Assembly (NCBI GenBank): GCA_009787775.1
Contig: WQSQ01000005.1
Location: 2,191 to 57,182, forward strand
Direction of reading: 5' to 3'
Source: Treponema sp.
GTDB lineage: Bacteria > Spirochaetota > Spirochaetia > Treponematales > Breznakiellaceae
Length of the DNA: 54,992 bases
Below the pieces are notes generated by a model that saw only the letters and a list, made by a program, of their open reading frames with translations, was not told where the DNA came from and did not search any database. A program made the translations under genes and the position numbers. Positions 38,643 to 49,215 of the stretch are shown here, piece by piece. Position 1 is the first letter of the stretch; every line of letters begins with the position of its first letter.

Positions 38643-39014
38643 GGTTCACACTAGCAAAACTTGCATTTAAAAACAAGGCAGTGTATATTGCCACCGAAGA
38701 AATCAGTTTCCAATAGTTTAGGCTTGTTCCAAGCATAAAACAGGTTATTTTCGTGTAAAAAGGTTAATTCAACATGCTGTAATATCTTTGACGTGATCAT
38801 CCGCCAAGTCATATGATCGGGGATAATCAAATCGGAAAACACTCCAAAAACATTCAATGCGAGGTATATTATGCGATTTTTTTAGTATTTTTCGGAGTAT
38901 TTTATTAGCAATCCGGATCACTCAAAATTTCTGCGGGACAGTATAAATCTATCAGCCAATAGACAGCAAAGGCGGCTTTTTTCTGTCCTAAAAAGTTTTA
39001 TAAAGAGGGTGTTT

Positions 39015-41183
39015 ATGAAAATCGGGATTAAACTTATTCTTATCATTTCCGCGGTTAATTTAATCGGTATCGGCGGCCTTACAATTGCCGCGACATTGTT
39101 TTCATCAAGCCAGATTACAGAGTTATCGAATGAAAATGTAGGGAACATCACGGCGGTAACGGCAGGCGCCGTTGATGCGTTTCTTGAAGTTCCCATAGAT
39201 GAAATCAGGACTTTAGCGGATCTTATGGGCTTTATTGATGAAGCCATTCCGCCTGAAGGAAGAAGGGACGCTGTTAATTATTTTCTTCATTCTGTGTGCA
39301 TAAAAAATCCCCAATATATCGGTGTATGGGCGATTTTTGAACCTAACGCTCTTGACGGAATGGACGTTTATTACGCGAACATGCCGGATACCGACCACAC
39401 AGGAAGGTATATAAGTTATTTTGTTAATGACAACGGAAAGATGTCGGTTGAACCTCTTGTCGGTTACGATGATCCCGGAGATGACGGGGCATATTATCAC
39501 ACCTCTTTCAGATCAGTCAAAGAGACAATAGTCGAGCCTTATTTTTATAATATCGGCGGAAAACAAGCGCTGATCACAAGCGTTACGGTTCCGATCGTTC
39601 ATGATGAAAAAATAATTGGTGTAACCGGAATTGACCTTGAACTGAGTGAAATACAGGCAATGGTAAGCGCGATAAAACCCTTTGGAACCGGGTATTCCGC
39701 GCTGTACAGTACAGGTGGTACAAGTGTCTCTCACCCTGACACGAGCCGCCTTGGACGCAATGTAGCGCAAACGGGGGTTAACCTGTATGGGGATCATATG
39801 AACACCTTGCTGCGTTCTTTAAGAAACGGCACCGAATTTAATGAAGTATTGGATTCAAAAGAACATAAAATAAAAATGATTGCAATATCCCGTCCGTTTA
39901 ATGTCGGAGGAAGCACAGACGCCTGGATGGTAATGACGGTTGTGCCTTATAACATGGTAATGGCGCGGGTGCAGCAAATGACTTTTGTATTAATAATTCT
40001 CGGCGTTATGATCCTTGGAGTTATCACAGTAATAATCCTGTTTGTATCCCGCTCTATTACGGCTCCGATAAAGTCCATGGAGAAGGTTCTCTGGTTCATG
40101 GGCGAAGGAGATTTTACTCATTCCATTAATTCAACATCGAATGACGAAATCGGCAACATAAGCCGTTATCTGAACACTACCCTGGAAAAAAAACATCTCA
40201 TAAACATCATTAAGGGAGAGGCTGAGAAATTATCCGGAATCGGCACAGACCTAACGTCCAATATGACGGAAACCGCAGCGGCGATAAGACAAATCACCTC
40301 CAATATTCAGGGTATCAAGGGGAGAGCAATTAACCAGAGCGCCAGCGTTTCCCAGACAAACGCCACCATGGAACAGATTACAGTCAACATCGGAAAGCTC
40401 AGCCAGCAGGTTGAAAAACAGACAGACTCCGTCGCTCAGTCTTCTTCCGCTATTGAGCAAATGCTCGCGAATGTTCAGTCTGTTACCCAAACCCTTATCA
40501 AAAACAAGCAGAATGTCAGCTCTCTTACGAACGCTTCCGAAATAGGGCGGGCTAGTCTTCAGGATGTAGCTACGGACATACAGGAAATAACACGCGAATC
40601 CGAAGGTTTAATGGAAATAAACTCTGTTATGCAAAACATCGCAAGCCAGACCAATCTGCTTTCGATGAACGCCGCAATTGAAGCGGCGCACGCGGGAGAA
40701 GCGGGCAAGGGTTTTGCAATTGTCGCCGATGAAATCCGCAAACTTGCGACAAATTCTTCCGAACAATCCAAAACAATCAGCATTGTTTTAAAAAAGATAA
40801 AGGGTTCTATTGACAAAATCACACAGTCAACAAATGATGCTCTCCAGAAGTTTGAAGCCATTGACAATCTTATAAAAACCGTATCTGAACAGGAAGAGAA
40901 CACCCGCAATGCCATGGAAGAACAAAGCCAGGGCAGCAAACAAGTACTGGAAGCCGTAGGAAGCCTTAATGATATTACTCAGCATGTCAAAAGCGAATCC
41001 TAAGAAATGCGCACAGGTTCAACAGAGGTAATAAATGAAGGCAAAAACCTTGAAGTCATTACCCAGGAGATTACAGGTGGCATGAACGAAATGGCTTCAG
41101 GCGCGGATCAGATAAATGTCGCAGTAAATCATGAGAGAGTTACCATATTGATGAAGGAAGTTGAGCGGTTTAAAGTGGCGTGA
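39015..41183 (+). pseudogene. Methyl-accepting chemotaxis protein gene interrupted by an in-frame TAA (41001-41003) near the 3' end
   Basis: ORF to 41003 has dCache-like sensor, HAMP and signalling hairpin ([32 protein letters not shown]). In-frame continuation after TAA: EMRTGSTEVINEGKNLEVITQEITGGMNEMASGADQINVAVNHERVTILMKEVERFKVA*. Confidence 0.75.
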
Positions 41184-41257
41184 TGTCTAATGATTTATGA
41201 TCGCCGAAATTTTATCTGATAATTAACGAATAAAAGCCCTTCCGCTATAAAAGCGGT

Positions 41258-42472
41258 TTATTTCTGCCGGTAGCTTTCCAGAAATTTACTAAGACGTCGC
41301 ATTGCATCCGCCAGTGTATCTTTATCAGGGAGAAAGACAATGCGGAAATGATCCGGTTCTTTCCAGTTAAAGCCCGTACCGTGAACAAGAAGCAGATGCT
41401 GATCGCGCAAGAGGTCGAACATGAACTTTACATCATTGGAAATGTTAAAACGTTTACAATCTACTTTCGGGAAACAATAAAGAGCGCCTTTTGGCTTTAC
41501 AACGGAAAGACCAGGGATGTTATTTACTAATTCAAATGATGTATTCCGCTGTTCCAAAAGACGGCCGCTTGGAAGAAGGAGATCTTTAATGCTCTGATAA
41601 CCGCCAAGAGCGGTTTGTATACCCATTTGAGAAGGCATATTGGGACAAAGGCGCATATTGGCGAGCATATCAAGCCCTTCAATATAATCGGAAGCGGCTT
41701 TCTTGTTGCCTGAAAGAACCATCCAGCCCGCACGGAAACCAGCGGCACGCCATGCCTTGCTTAGACCGTCAAAGCTTATGGTAAGAAGATCCGGCGCGAC
41801 CGTAGACATTGGAATATGTACAGCGCCGTCATAGGTGATGCGGCTGTATATTTCATCGGCGTAAATAATTAAGTTGTTCTCCCTCGCTATTTGGGCAATA
41901 CCTTCAAGAGCAGCGCGATCATAAACAGCACCTGTAGGATTATTGGGATTAATAACGACAATGGCTTTCGTTTTGGGAGTAACCCTGGAACTGATGTCGT
42001 CAAGATCGGGATTCCAACTGGAAGCCTCATCGCAAAGATAGTGAACTGCTTTTCCTCCGGAAAGAGTAACCGCTGCTGTCCATAAAGGATAATCAGGCAT
42101 TGGGATAAGGACTTCGTCTCCCGAATCCAGAAGAGCCTGCATGGACATCAAAATAAGCTCGCTCACTCCGTTACCGATAAAAATGTCGTCAATGCCGACA
42201 TCCATTACATTCTTTGACTGGAAATCATGCATTACTGCCTTTCGTGCAGCAAAAAGCCCGCGTGAATCACCGTACGCCTGCGCATTCGGGAGATTGATAA
42301 TCATATCGTGAACAATTTCATCAGGTGTATTAAGCCCAAACGCAGCAGGACTGCCGATATTAAGTTTTATTATTTTAAAGCCTTCTTCCTCAAGCCTTTT
42401 GGCTTCCTTAAGCACAGGGCCGCGAATATCATAACATACATTTTCAAGCTTTGATGATTTGCAAATATTCAT
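41258..42472 (-). CDS. Pyridoxal-phosphate aminotransferase class I/II (alanine aminotransferase-like)
   Basis: VVINPNNPTGAVYDR, IYADEIYSRITYDG, TISFDGLSKAWRAAGFRAGW. Confidence 0.93.
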   Translation of the reverse strand: MNICKSSKLENVCYDIRGPVLKEAKRLEEEGFKIIKLNIGSPAAFGLNTPDEIVHDMIINLPNAQAYGDSRGLFAARKAVMHDFQSKNVMDVGIDDIFIGNGVSELILMSMQALLDSGDEVLIPMPDYPLWTAAVTLSGGKAVHYLCDEASSWNPDLDDISSRVTPKTKAIVVINPNNPTGAVYDRAALEGIAQIARENNLIIYADEIYSRITYDGAVHIPMSTVAPDLLTISFDGLSKAWRAAGFRAGWMVLSGNKKAASDYIEGLDMLANMRLCPNMPSQMGIQTALGGYQSIKDLLLPSGRLLEQRNTSFELVNNIPGLSVVKPKGALYCFPKVDCKRFNISNDVKFMFDLLRDQHLLLVHGTGFNWKEPDHFRIVFLPDKDTLADAMRRLSKFLESYRQK

Positions 42473-42517
42473 AATTAATCCTTCGATGCTGAATTGTAAT
42501 TCAATACGGTATAAATG

Positions 42518-43339
42518 TCAGATAGGTTCAAAGAGCCATTTTCCGGTTTCATCAACATATTTTCTGATAATGGCGACATGAACATCGGTTCCCATTTTTT
42601 CCGCTTCTTTTTTCCAGCCGCCGGGATTCTTTACAAGACTTATTATACGCTTCTTTCCGTTCTCGGCTATCTGGCGGCATTTTTCCGGATTGGAAGATTT
42701 CTTCCCAAGAGAATTATGCAGGAAATATGCGGAAATACCGGTAATTAGCGGCTCGTTCGAAGATACAGCAAGAGAAGAAAATTCAGGTTCTGCGGCAGAA
42801 AAAGCACCGGTTAATAACTGGGAAAAACCAAAAAACCAGCGAACCCATTGTTTATCTTTCTTCCTGCATTTATCCATATTAATTTTGTAAAAAGTTGCGG
42901 CTTCACCATACTTTCCGCTTAGTATCATTGCAGCTCCGAAAATTAAAACATTGTCATAAACAGCGGAAGGTTTGGCAATATGGGTTTTACCTTCAAGCTT
43001 TAATACAGACTGATAATCAGAAATTACAAGGTAGGAACTGGCTAAAATACGAACATTTCGTGAACTGTACCGGCCGTTTCCGTAGACTTTGTGTTCCAGA
43101 TAATAAGCCAACGCAGGCCAATCCTCCCGTTCAAGAAGCGAAAGGAGCCGATAATTTAGAAAGAAGAATATGCTCATCCCGACGAGGATTAAAACCATGA
43201 AGATCAATAGCGGAAACGTAATATACCGGAAATTCACGGCATACTCGGGGCCTGCTATAAATATGGGCACAAGAACTGTAATGCAAATAATAATAACAAT
43301 TATAACGCTGAACGCAATAATTAAATATTTGAATTTCAA
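42518..43339 (-). CDS. Membrane protein of unknown function (two N-terminal TM segments, helical-repeat tail)
   Basis: Two hydrophobic segments near N-terminus; downstream soluble region; no recognised family. Confidence 0.6.
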   Translation of the reverse strand: MKFKYLIIAFSVIIVIIICITVLVPIFIAGPEYAVNFRYITFPLLIFMVLILVGMSIFFFLNYRLLSLLEREDWPALAYYLEHKVYGNGRYSSRNVRILASSYLVISDYQSVLKLEGKTHIAKPSAVYDNVLIFGAAMILSGKYGEAATFYKINMDKCRKKDKQWVRWFFGFSQLLTGAFSAAEPEFSSLAVSSNEPLITGISAYFLHNSLGKKSSNPEKCRQIAENGKKRIISLVKNPGGWKKEAEKMGTDVHVAIIRKYVDETGKWLFEPI

Positions 43340-43470
43340 TGATATCTCCCTTATAATTGTTGAATGTTGGAATCATAAGATAAAGAAACTATTACGTCAA
43401 CAATGTATAGTATGTTTAAATAACGGCATTTTTGAAATGGTTAATTAGTATACCGTATGGAGGTAATGAA

Positions 43471-44607
43471 GTGAAGGAATTTCCTGTAAGAGATATACCG
43501 CATGACAGTTATTTTACCAGAAACACATATCTTGACAAGGGATTTGTCATTACAGCGCCGGAAATGCCGTTTATTATGGATTATTCCGTCATGCTGGAGA
43601 AATGGAGCTTTAAAACAATTTACAGCGACGGAGAGGCAGGCAGGGATTATGTCATGGATAATGACGAAATTGCTTATACAGTCGGCTCAAAGTTTCTACA
43701 TCAGTCTGACAATGACAAGATTGAAAAAGCTGAAGAATTTTATACCGGTTTTTTGTATTACATGGAAAATATGTTTATGAGGATCACGGTATCAGAAGAA
43801 TATGATCAAAAGGCTATAACAGAAAAAATAAAGGAAATAGTGGAATATATTAGGGAAGACCGCAGATTTTTAATAAGAATATTGAAAAACAACGAGCCGG
43901 CAGAGGGGAAGAATTACCTTGCCACCCATTCTGTCCGTTCAACTATTCTGTCCATTGTTATTGGATCGTTTTTAAAGCTTCCCCCCTATAGATTGATTGA
44001 GTTGGGAATTGCGGCTGTTTTACATGAGGTAGGAATGTTAAAACTTCCGTCGCAGATTTACCTGAGTTACAGACCGCTGGATGCAAAGGAGCAGAAGGCA
44101 ATACTAACTCATCCTATACTCGGCTACACCATGTTAAAAACCAATAACTTCCCCCTTGCTGTCTGCCTCGCGACGCTTGAACACCATGAGCGTGAAAATG
44201 GAACAGGCTATCCGCGAAAACTGAGCGGCGATAAAATAAGCCTATATTCAAAGATAATCGCAGTTGCCTGCTCCTACGAAGCGCTCAGTTCCAGTCGGCC
44301 GCATAAGGAAGCAAAAGACGGCTATACTGGAATGCTGGAGTTATTAAAAAACGAAGGCAAACAATACGATGATACTGTTATTAAAGCGCTTGTTCTTTCG
44401 CTTTCAATTTACCCGATAGGACTTTATGTTCTGTTATCAAACGGAAAGAAGGGACAGGTTGTGGATGTAAATCCCGAAAACCCGCGTTTCCCAATAGTTC
44501 AGGTTTTCGGCGAATATACTCCGGACGGAAGAATAAAAACTGTGCAGACTGCGCAGGAAGCTTTATCAATAGCACGACCCCTAAGCCGCATGGAGATTGA
44601 TACCTGA
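43471..44607 (+). CDS. HD-GYP-like protein with altered metal-site residues
   Basis: VLHEVGMLKLP...HHERENGTGYPRKLSG...ALSSSRPHKEA; GTG start at 43471 preceded by GGAGG. Confidence 0.8.
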   Translation: MKEFPVRDIPHDSYFTRNTYLDKGFVITAPEMPFIMDYSVMLEKWSFKTIYSDGEAGRDYVMDNDEIAYTVGSKFLHQSDNDKIEKAEEFYTGFLYYMENMFMRITVSEEYDQKAITEKIKEIVEYIREDRRFLIRILKNNEPAEGKNYLATHSVRSTILSIVIGSFLKLPPYRLIELGIAAVLHEVGMLKLPSQIYLSYRPLDAKEQKAILTHPILGYTMLKTNNFPLAVCLATLEHHERENGTGYPRKLSGDKISLYSKIIAVACSYEALSSSRPHKEAKDGYTGMLELLKNEGKQYDDTVIKALVLSLSIYPIGLYVLLSNGKKGQVVDVNPENPRFPIVQVFGEYTPDGRIKTVQTAQEALSIARPLSRMEIDT

Positions 44608-45899
44608 TGGAGTCATATATAACAGGTTTAACCATACTGTCATTTGCATTTATAATAACAAGCGGAGTTTTTGCACTCTTTATTTCTGCTCTGGATATGT
44701 GCAGAAAATCACGCATTGAAAAAGAACACGGTAAATATTATAAAACCCTTCTAAATACCCTTGAAAATCCGCAGGGTATATTATTATCAAGCCGTTTATG
44801 GATTAATTTGCTGAGAATCCTTGCAGCGGTTTTTCTCGGTATAATAATATATATGTTAGGTGTAAACATAACGTTAATTGCTGTATTCGGCATTATACTT
44901 GCTGTAATAACAACATTATTAAGCGACACCTTGCCAAAACTTCTTGCTCATATAAAGCCGGAAAAAACTGCAGTCTTCCTTCTTCCTGTAATGAAGATTT
45001 TTTCCTTTCCGATGCTACCCTTTACCATGGCATCGCTGAAGTTTGCGTCGTTTTTTAAAATTACATTCCGGCCGGAAATTGATAATAACAGCATAACAGA
45101 AGAAGAGCTGCAGGACGAATTACGCAATACCCTGATAGAAGGAGAAAAATCAGGCATTGTTGAAAGCAAGGAACGCACAATGGTAGAAGGCGTTTTCTAC
45201 CTTGGCGATCGTCCTGTCGGTGCGTTTATGACGCATCGTTCTGAAATTCAGTTGTTTGATATTAACGATCCCTATGAGGAAATATGCGCAAAGTCCCTTG
45301 AATACCGCAACCAGCAGTGTTTTCCTGTTGTCAACGGAAGCCCTGATGAAATAGTGGGTGCGGTTTTTCTTGAGGACATAATTATTGGTTTAACACAGAA
45401 TGTATCTTTGCCTGATTCCGGCAAAGAGACCTCATCGCCTAAAGCATTACGCGCAATTATGAAGAAAGCCCAGTTTGTGCCGGAAACAATGCCAGCCATA
45501 AAAGCATTTGAATCTTTTAAACAGAGCGGATCAAATTTTCTATTTGTAATGGATGAGTACGGAGGATTAGCCGGTATTATTTCCATAAATGCATTGGTTG
45601 AAGAAATTGTCGGAGAGCTTTCAACACCGGTCGCAAATGAAGATCCTATAATAAAACAACAAGATGGAACATGGCTTGCAGACGGAATAGTAAACATTGA
45701 TGATGCGGCAAATGCACTGTCACTGACAGGCATAGATAAAGAAGGCGGCTTTCACACTCTTGCAGGTTTTATTCTGCACCTTGCAGGAGAACTCCCGAAA
45801 GTTGGTGACAGTTATGAGTATTATGGTTATAAATTCAAGGTAGTAGACAAAGACGGCAACAGGATAGATAAAGTGCTGATTACAAAGATAAACGACTAA
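44607..45899 (+). CDS. CNNM/CorC (HlyC-TlyC) family protein: DUF21 membrane domain, CBS pair, CorC C-terminal domain
   Basis: SGIVESKERTMVEGVFYLGDRPVGAFMTHR, FLFVMDEYGGLAGIISINALVEEIVGE. Confidence 0.9.
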   Translation: MESYITGLTILSFAFIITSGVFALFISALDMCRKSRIEKEHGKYYKTLLNTLENPQGILLSSRLWINLLRILAAVFLGIIIYMLGVNITLIAVFGIILAVITTLLSDTLPKLLAHIKPEKTAVFLLPVMKIFSFPMLPFTMASLKFASFFKITFRPEIDNNSITEEELQDELRNTLIEGEKSGIVESKERTMVEGVFYLGDRPVGAFMTHRSEIQLFDINDPYEEICAKSLEYRNQQCFPVVNGSPDEIVGAVFLEDIIIGLTQNVSLPDSGKETSSPKALRAIMKKAQFVPETMPAIKAFESFKQSGSNFLFVMDEYGGLAGIISINALVEEIVGELSTPVANEDPIIKQQDGTWLADGIVNIDDAANALSLTGIDKEGGFHTLAGFILHLAGELPKVGDSYEYYGYKFKVVDKDGNRIDKVLITKIND

Positions 45900-45905
45900 T
45901 CAATA

Positions 45906-47648
45906 TTAACCAACTGTTGTTGGCGCCGGTGCTCTGTAAACAATTCTGATATTTTCCAATGCTATACGGTGTCTGAGTCTTAAGATCAAAATTTGATCAT
46001 CAGGATAATAAACCCAACCGGATGAATCGTAGCGTTCAAACTGCGGGTCTGATCTCCATACCTGACCGTGAATCTGAATACTAACAAAAGGCCGTACTCC
46101 GTGTACCATCAAATGATGCGTCATATTAACAGGAAAATTAACGGCTATGTTAAAGTCACCGTTTATGTATGACGCGCTTATTGACTGCGAAACAGTCCAT
46201 GCCCAGTGTCCTTCGTTTGTCAGCCATACTGCCCGCGGATTATAAGTGGCGGGTTTGATGATATTGTGGATTCTCCCTGCGCTGCTGTCAGTTCTGGTGT
46301 TTGTCAGAACTGATATAATTAACGATCTTCCGATCGCAGCCCATTCAGCATTCGCATTTGCCTCAGCCCAGACAACAAGCGCCTTACCAAGCCTCAGGTT
46401 ATATTCTGAATTATTACCTTGCTGGACCGAAACAAACACCATATCATGCTCTTTATCACTGTTTAAATTTTCAGAAATTAACTGTAGTATTTGTTCCGTA
46501 AATGGTTCAGCAGGATTGCTCATGTCAGGACGCCATTGTCTGATATCGGAAAAAATTTCTAGTAAACCGGCACAATGATCTAAAGTCAGTATTTCTGGCG
46601 TTATAGTATTGACAATACTGATAATATCATTCGCAAAAGCTGAATTGCTCCGCGTAAAAAGGTAATCAAGAACATGTTCTTCCCTTAGAATATTAACCGG
46701 GTTTTCCCTGACAATCTGCGTAAGCGAGTTTATTTTTTCATTTTCGGAAGTTGTAAATGAACGGTAGGCATTCGTCATTCCTCCGATGAATGCGGAGGAT
46801 CTATAGCTCTGTCTTGCGCTGTTAAGAAAACCAGAATTAATATTCTGCGTTGCTGTTAAATAGTTCCCGCGTGTCAGCGCCTGCGAAAGGTATGCGATTA
46901 TATCATCTTCATTTTGAAGATAAGCGGCATTTTGATTCCATTGTGCAAAACTGGTTTCCTGCCAGCTTCTTAAAATGCTGTCATAATTTTGTTCCCGTGA
47001 AATTATATAATCTTCAGGATTAAATTCTATTTGATTTCCTTTTGTACGGTATGAGATAAATGTATTATCTCTTGTAAGAGATATAAATCCTGTTTCAAGT
47101 TCTTCGCCAAGACTACTGAACACAAAACGTGAACCGCCGTACATAATGGCAAGCTGACCTGAATCTCTGATAAGCGAAGAACGCCGCGGTTCAATTGGAA
47201 TCGTCACCTCTGTTACACTATCTGCAAATTCTCCTGTAATTTGCAATTCAGGGCCTCTTATCGAATGAATGGAGTTAAATGAAAGCGCAGTTCCGCCTGG
47301 CAGGACAAACAACGCCGTGTTTTCTGTCAACAACATATACTCAGGGTTTACTGCGATTGTATCGCCCTCGGCTCCTGTCAACGCTAAACCTGTTCCGCGC
47401 TCTTCCCTTAGAACAAATTCAAGCCCGGAATAAAAAATCCTGACTCCTCCGGCTATCTGCTGTAGTACAGGGTAAGATGATTCTCTTTCAGATTGCGAGG
47501 CATGCAGGTAGCGTCCCCTTACAGTCATTCCTCCGATTGAAAGTGAAAAGTTACCGCTGCTGGAAAATTGCAAAATTATGATAAAAATGAATATTACGCA
47601 GTATAAAACAGCAAGGCTTATAATGCGTGATGCTAAAGATATCCTCAT
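45906..47648 (-). CDS. Large single-TM protein of unknown function
   Basis: 580-aa intact ORF, N-terminal hydrophobic anchor, no recognised family. Confidence 0.7.
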   Translation of the reverse strand: MRISLASRIISLAVLYCVIFIFIIILQFSSSGNFSLSIGGMTVRGRYLHASQSERESSYPVLQQIAGGVRIFYSGLEFVLREERGTGLALTGAEGDTIAVNPEYMLLTENTALFVLPGGTALSFNSIHSIRGPELQITGEFADSVTEVTIPIEPRRSSLIRDSGQLAIMYGGSRFVFSSLGEELETGFISLTRDNTFISYRTKGNQIEFNPEDYIISREQNYDSILRSWQETSFAQWNQNAAYLQNEDDIIAYLSQALTRGNYLTATQNINSGFLNSARQSYRSSAFIGGMTNAYRSFTTSENEKINSLTQIVRENPVNILREEHVLDYLFTRSNSAFANDIISIVNTITPEILTLDHCAGLLEIFSDIRQWRPDMSNPAEPFTEQILQLISENLNSDKEHDMVFVSVQQGNNSEYNLRLGKALVVWAEANANAEWAAIGRSLIISVLTNTRTDSSAGRIHNIIKPATYNPRAVWLTNEGHWAWTVSQSISASYINGDFNIAVNFPVNMTHHLMVHGVRPFVSIQIHGQVWRSDPQFERYDSSGWVYYPDDQILILRLRHRIALENIRIVYRAPAPTTVG

Positions 47649-47775
47649 CTATTTGCCAACCTCATGAACAAATACAGATTTTATACGTAACATAACAAAA
47701 AACAAACATACTTTAATTATTGTTTTTTTATGTAACTTGCTGATTTTTCAAACATTGTATACTATAAATACTAGC

Positions 47776-49215
47776 ATGAAAAATATATTCAATGGAAGCA
47801 GTACATTTATTAAAATCCTGAACCATGGGACTGTAAAAGTAAATTCTCAAGATTCTCTGTTAGCGCGCCTGTTTCCATTGTTGTTGATTTTTATTATTTC
47901 TCCTGTAATTTGGTGCCAGGATAGTTCTTTAGAAACCGCCATGACGGAAATTTCTCGGTTGCTAAGCATCAGGGATTATACATCGGCGTTGATCTTGTTT
48001 AATACACTGCCGCCGGAACATTCGGGAAACGCAGAAATACAGATTTTACGCGCTTCAATCTTAAATGCAGCAGGCAAGAGCGCCGAAGCAAGACTGATTG
48101 CAAATAATATTATCGCTGAAAACTCCAGAAATACCGAGGCCCTAATGATACTGGCAGATGCCGCAGCGCTGGAAAACAAGGATAGAGAAAGGAGAACATT
48201 TCTTGATAGGGTAATTGGTATAAATCCGAACCACACAAGAGCGTTGAACGATTTAGCAAACATCAATCTTGGAAATTCAAATTTACGTGTTGCCGCGAAT
48301 TATTTTGACAGGGCGCTCGAAGCCGATCCAGATAACGGAGACGCGCTTGTAGGGCGCGCATCGGTTTACCGTTATAACAGGGATCCGGTGAGTGCGGAGA
48401 GGCTTTTAAACCGCGCTATAAATTTGTATCCCACATGGGCAGGGCCGCTTCAGGAAAGAGCAAGGCTTTACAGAAGCTACGGGTTTTATGATGATGCAAT
48501 TGAAGATTTCAGCACAGCGCTTCTGATTGAACCTGATAACTACTGGATTCTTGTTGATTTCGGGCAAACTTTGATGGAAGTGAATCAAAAGCTAGAATCA
48601 CTGACTGTTCTTGAACACGCTATCAGAGTATCTCCCAATGATTTTTTAGCGTATGCATACAGTTCGGCGATTAAAGATGAATTAGGCGATTATGCCGGAG
48701 CCGAGCGCGATTATCTAACTCTTGCAAGACTTAAACCTGATTATTATTTTGCTTATGAAGCGCTTGGCATTATCAGAATGAGAAACAAACAATGGGCCGG
48801 CGCAAGAGACGCGTTTCTGGAAGCGTACAGATACGCTCCGCTTGAGTTCAGTTATGCGCTATTGGCCGCGATAAACTGGATGCGCGCAGGAAGACAGGCA
48901 GATCCAAGGCAATTCCTCTCTCAGGTAATGCGTACAGCTCCGAGGGATTCCCTTGATTACAGCATGTTAAGGCTTTATTACGATCTTTCAGGCGATTCAA
49001 ATGTTACCATAATGATTGAAAATGAAAGAAATATATATGAAAAATCGCGTATGTTATATTATCTTGCTTCATATTATGATATCAGGGGAAACAGAACACT
49101 GGCAGATAGGTATTATTTAATGGTTCAGGATCTGGACGCAATCAATTTGCTTGAGTGGCGTATAAACGAAATAATTTTAGCTGAGCGGGGATTGGGATTG
49201 AGGAACGCAAAATGA
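47776..49215 (+). CDS. TPR-repeat protein with signal/anchor segment
   Basis: Repeated TPR motifs (ALNDLANINLGNSNLRVAANYFDRALEADPDNGDALVGRASVYR...). ORF opens at 47737; ATG 47776 is a better start. Confidence 0.85.
   Translation: MKNIFNGSSTFIKILNHGTVKVNSQDSLLARLFPLLLIFIISPVIWCQDSSLETAMTEISRLLSIRDYTSALILFNTLPPEHSGNAEIQILRASILNAAGKSAEARLIANNIIAENSRNTEALMILADAAALENKDRERRTFLDRVIGINPNHTRALNDLANINLGNSNLRVAANYFDRALEADPDNGDALVGRASVYRYNRDPVSAERLLNRAINLYPTWAGPLQERARLYRSYGFYDDAIEDFSTALLIEPDNYWILVDFGQTLMEVNQKLESLTVLEHAIRVSPNDFLAYAYSSAIKDELGDYAGAERDYLTLARLKPDYYFAYEALGIIRMRNKQWAGARDAFLEAYRYAPLEFSYALLAAINWMRAGRQADPRQFLSQVMRTAPRDSLDYSMLRLYYDLSGDSNVTIMIENERNIYEKSRMLYYLASYYDIRGNRTLADRYYLMVQDLDAINLLEWRINEIILAERGLGLRNAK

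Noticed and set aside
38651-38857. 68-aa minus-strand ORF upstream of prfA
   Set aside because: No Shine-Dalgarno or recognisable family; in AT-rich intergenic DNA. Could be a remnant or dispersed sequence but unsupported.
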